From Trichobilharzia szidati (taxonomy: Eukaryota; Platyhelminthes; Trematoda; Strigeidida; Schistosomatidae), in assembly GCA_944472155.2 (NCBI GenBank), contig OX235271.1, positions 78,724,256-78,788,255 on the forward strand: a stretch of 64,000 nt of DNA. Direction: 5' to 3'. This document shows, piece after piece, positions 55,901 through 58,900 of this stretch. Every line of letters begins with the position of its first letter. Within the stretch, counting starts at the first letter, position 1. The notes under the pieces were generated by a model. It saw only the letters and a program-made list of their open reading frames with translations, was not told the origin of the DNA and did no database searches. The translations under genes and the position numbers were made by a program.

Positions 55901-58900
55901 TGTTAGTTGGCACTCAACAATCAGCAAGGCGTATCTTCAACCTTGAAAGAATTCATGTCCCTTCTGATATTTGAACCCGCGTCAGCCAGTGCTGCAGTCA
56001 GTCAGAGATGTTACCACTGAACTACTCGAGCTCGTGATTGGCTTCCTGTAGGATTGTTTTGGATACTTTTGATTGGACAATAGTTAGTAACTAGTGCAGT
56101 GTGTCTAGCCCTTTGTTTGGTGCGGACTGAATTCTCTCAGCGGAGTTCGCTGATAAGTGCTAACTAGCACGAAATCCTGCTCCAAGGCTTCCTGGCGATT
56201 ACCGCCAACCATCTAATATCAACAGTTCACAGTGCACCGTGATGACGAGCCACCTAGAATGGTGGCCACATTACCAACTTGACTGATAGAATTCAGTCTG
56301 CACCTGAGATAGGACTATGCACATTACACTAGTTACTGACTAGGGTCCAATTAAAAAATGGTGTTTTGTCTGTTCGTAATACTCAGTAACAATAAACTTT
56401 TACCCTATATAAATGTATATAAACTGTCCAGTTGTTGTTTTATTCCTATACTTTCGCAGTGGAACAAGCTAGAACTTTGAAGTTTCTTTAGCAGTGGTAT
56501 TTATTTTTTTACGGGATGGCGTTGCTAACCTGCTACTCAACCTTCCTTCTTTACCACTTTTAATACTGCGAGGTAAAGGAGTGCGTCGGTGACCGCGGAT
56601 CGAACCCCGAACCATCTGCGTGGTTGGCGAGCATTCTACCGCTGTGCCACCGACGCAAATTGTCCAATTAGTCCTTATATAATAGTAATGTTGGCGATAA
56701 TAGTTCTGTTAATAACAAAGATGAAAATCAGAGCGATTTGCGATGAAAAGAATAGTGAAAAACGTCATGATTATACAGATAAGTGCTCAGATAGACGTGG
56801 TACATAAAGGTTAGGGAAAACAAATAGTCCGATTAAGTAATGCAAGAGTGTGAGGGAAGTAAATCAACTAAGTTTTAATGAAGATATAAAAAGACTAGTG
56901 AAAGGTTGACAAAAAGTGATCAGAGAGGGATTAAATATTTTTAAGGGATGGTGACGGTAGTGGTATAATCAGTTGGTTAAGTCTTCATTGGCCAAGGAGG
57001 ATGGATCATGACTATACGAACTTCTTCTGAGTGAATAGTTTACGCCTAATAGTTCGAATACCAATTGCCTCAGTTATATACAGTAGATGAATGTGAAGAC
57101 AATTGGAAAGATTCGATGGGGTGTGATTAATCACCTTGAATGCTGTCGGTTTTTTTCACTGAATAACCACAGTGGGAGATCTTCTGTGACACGTTGGCTT
57201 AGCTCTCTAGCAGTGCAGTCAGCATAACTGTGTCCACAGGAGCAGCTTAGTTGTCAAGTACACACCGATGTGGCGAAAGTAGCGGGCTTATCCTTCGTTT
57301 GACTCAAGATCATTCACGGACTAGGAAATGATTAACACCCGTCGGCTGAGTATCATGTTTACCTTATAGTTGTGACTATTCTCTGGAACAAAATTTCGCT
57401 TGAAAAATCTACATTGAATATGTTATAATAATAATATAACATTAGGGAGAGAGAAGGGAAGTTATGGTCTTATTACAAATGAAAATACAATATTTTCATT
57501 TTGATCAAGGGCGATATTCCCAGCTGTGGATGAATATGATGATCATGGTATTGTAGTACTAGCTACATATGGAATTAATTTTGTTTACTTGTGGATGGAG
57601 TCATGAGAGTTGTGGGGAGTTCAACAGAATTGTTCCCACAGACGTCTTCGACATACTCTGTAATATGAGAAGTATAAGTGTAGGAAAAATGATGGAACAC
57701 TGGGCATAAAATAATAAAGTATATCAGATTTATTTTGTCTAAGTCAGTTTTGTCTACCCCAATTAATTAGTCGGACTTAAATGTTAAGCTTCTGTTGACG
57801 TGTCGGTTACTACTACGGATGCCTACACGGGGTTTGAGGATTAACTCGAGACAATTTGGTGGATGATGACTAACAGTGGAATGCGCGATGCTCATCTCTA
57901 CCTATTTGGGGCTCTTCAGTCGGGTGCACCTACATTCCCCAGTGAGACTCGAACCCATTACCTATCGTTTCAAATGCCAAAGTGTTGTTCGCTAGACCGT
58001 TTGAGCCACCTCTGGTGCAACGGGAATAAGTTATTATTTTGTTGAAGTCAGTTTCTTTCCCAGAAGATTTATCTCCCTATGTAACAGAGTTTCCGAGAGT
58101 TTAGTGCACTTCAGTTTGTTTTTACTACTTTTTCACTCTGTCAACTGCTCTTTAGTAGTCCGTAGAGTGGCATTATTGAGTCATTTTTTAAGTGTGTAAA
58201 CGTCTTCTAAAATTACCTATAGAAGCGAATAGGCCCTCTAGCTTATTCTGTACTTGTACTGTAAATTTACTCTGTAGGAAACTTAACAAACAGTATAGTG
58301 GAAAAAATAAGTTATTGCTTTTGGGATGTGAATATCACTGATTCAAGGTAGTTGTTTAATTTTCAAATTTTACTATCTGCGTTTGCTCTATTTTTCATTC
58401 CATTGGCCTTTAACTACTTAATAGTAGTATGTTGAAAATCGTTAAATTTTGATTTTCTACGTCATGTGATTTAATTGTCCTTATTCTAGTGGCTTAAATC
58501 TAGACTACACGTCATCCTGGTGATACCTAATAACTGTTTTGTTAGCCTGGCGCAATAATTAACGCTTGAACATGCATAAAACGTGTGACTTTTCAGGAAT
58601 TTCATACATGTAATATTTTCTTGAAAAGTCACTTGATAGTTTTCACACGTATTTTTGACGTGGCTCGTGTTAATATGATGTTTCTAGATATCTCACTTCC
58701 AATAGCTTATTTTAAGTGTATTTTAACACAGTTTCAGTTTTTCACTTATATAAACTTTTTACTTTCATTCATCTCACAAGATTCATTGTTACTGTAGCCT
58801 GATAGAGAAGATCGAAAATTAGTCCTACAATCGTTAGTAAAACGCCGGGTATCCGGTGGGTATTGAATTGATCATTTTTGTTGATTGTTTATTTTTGCTT

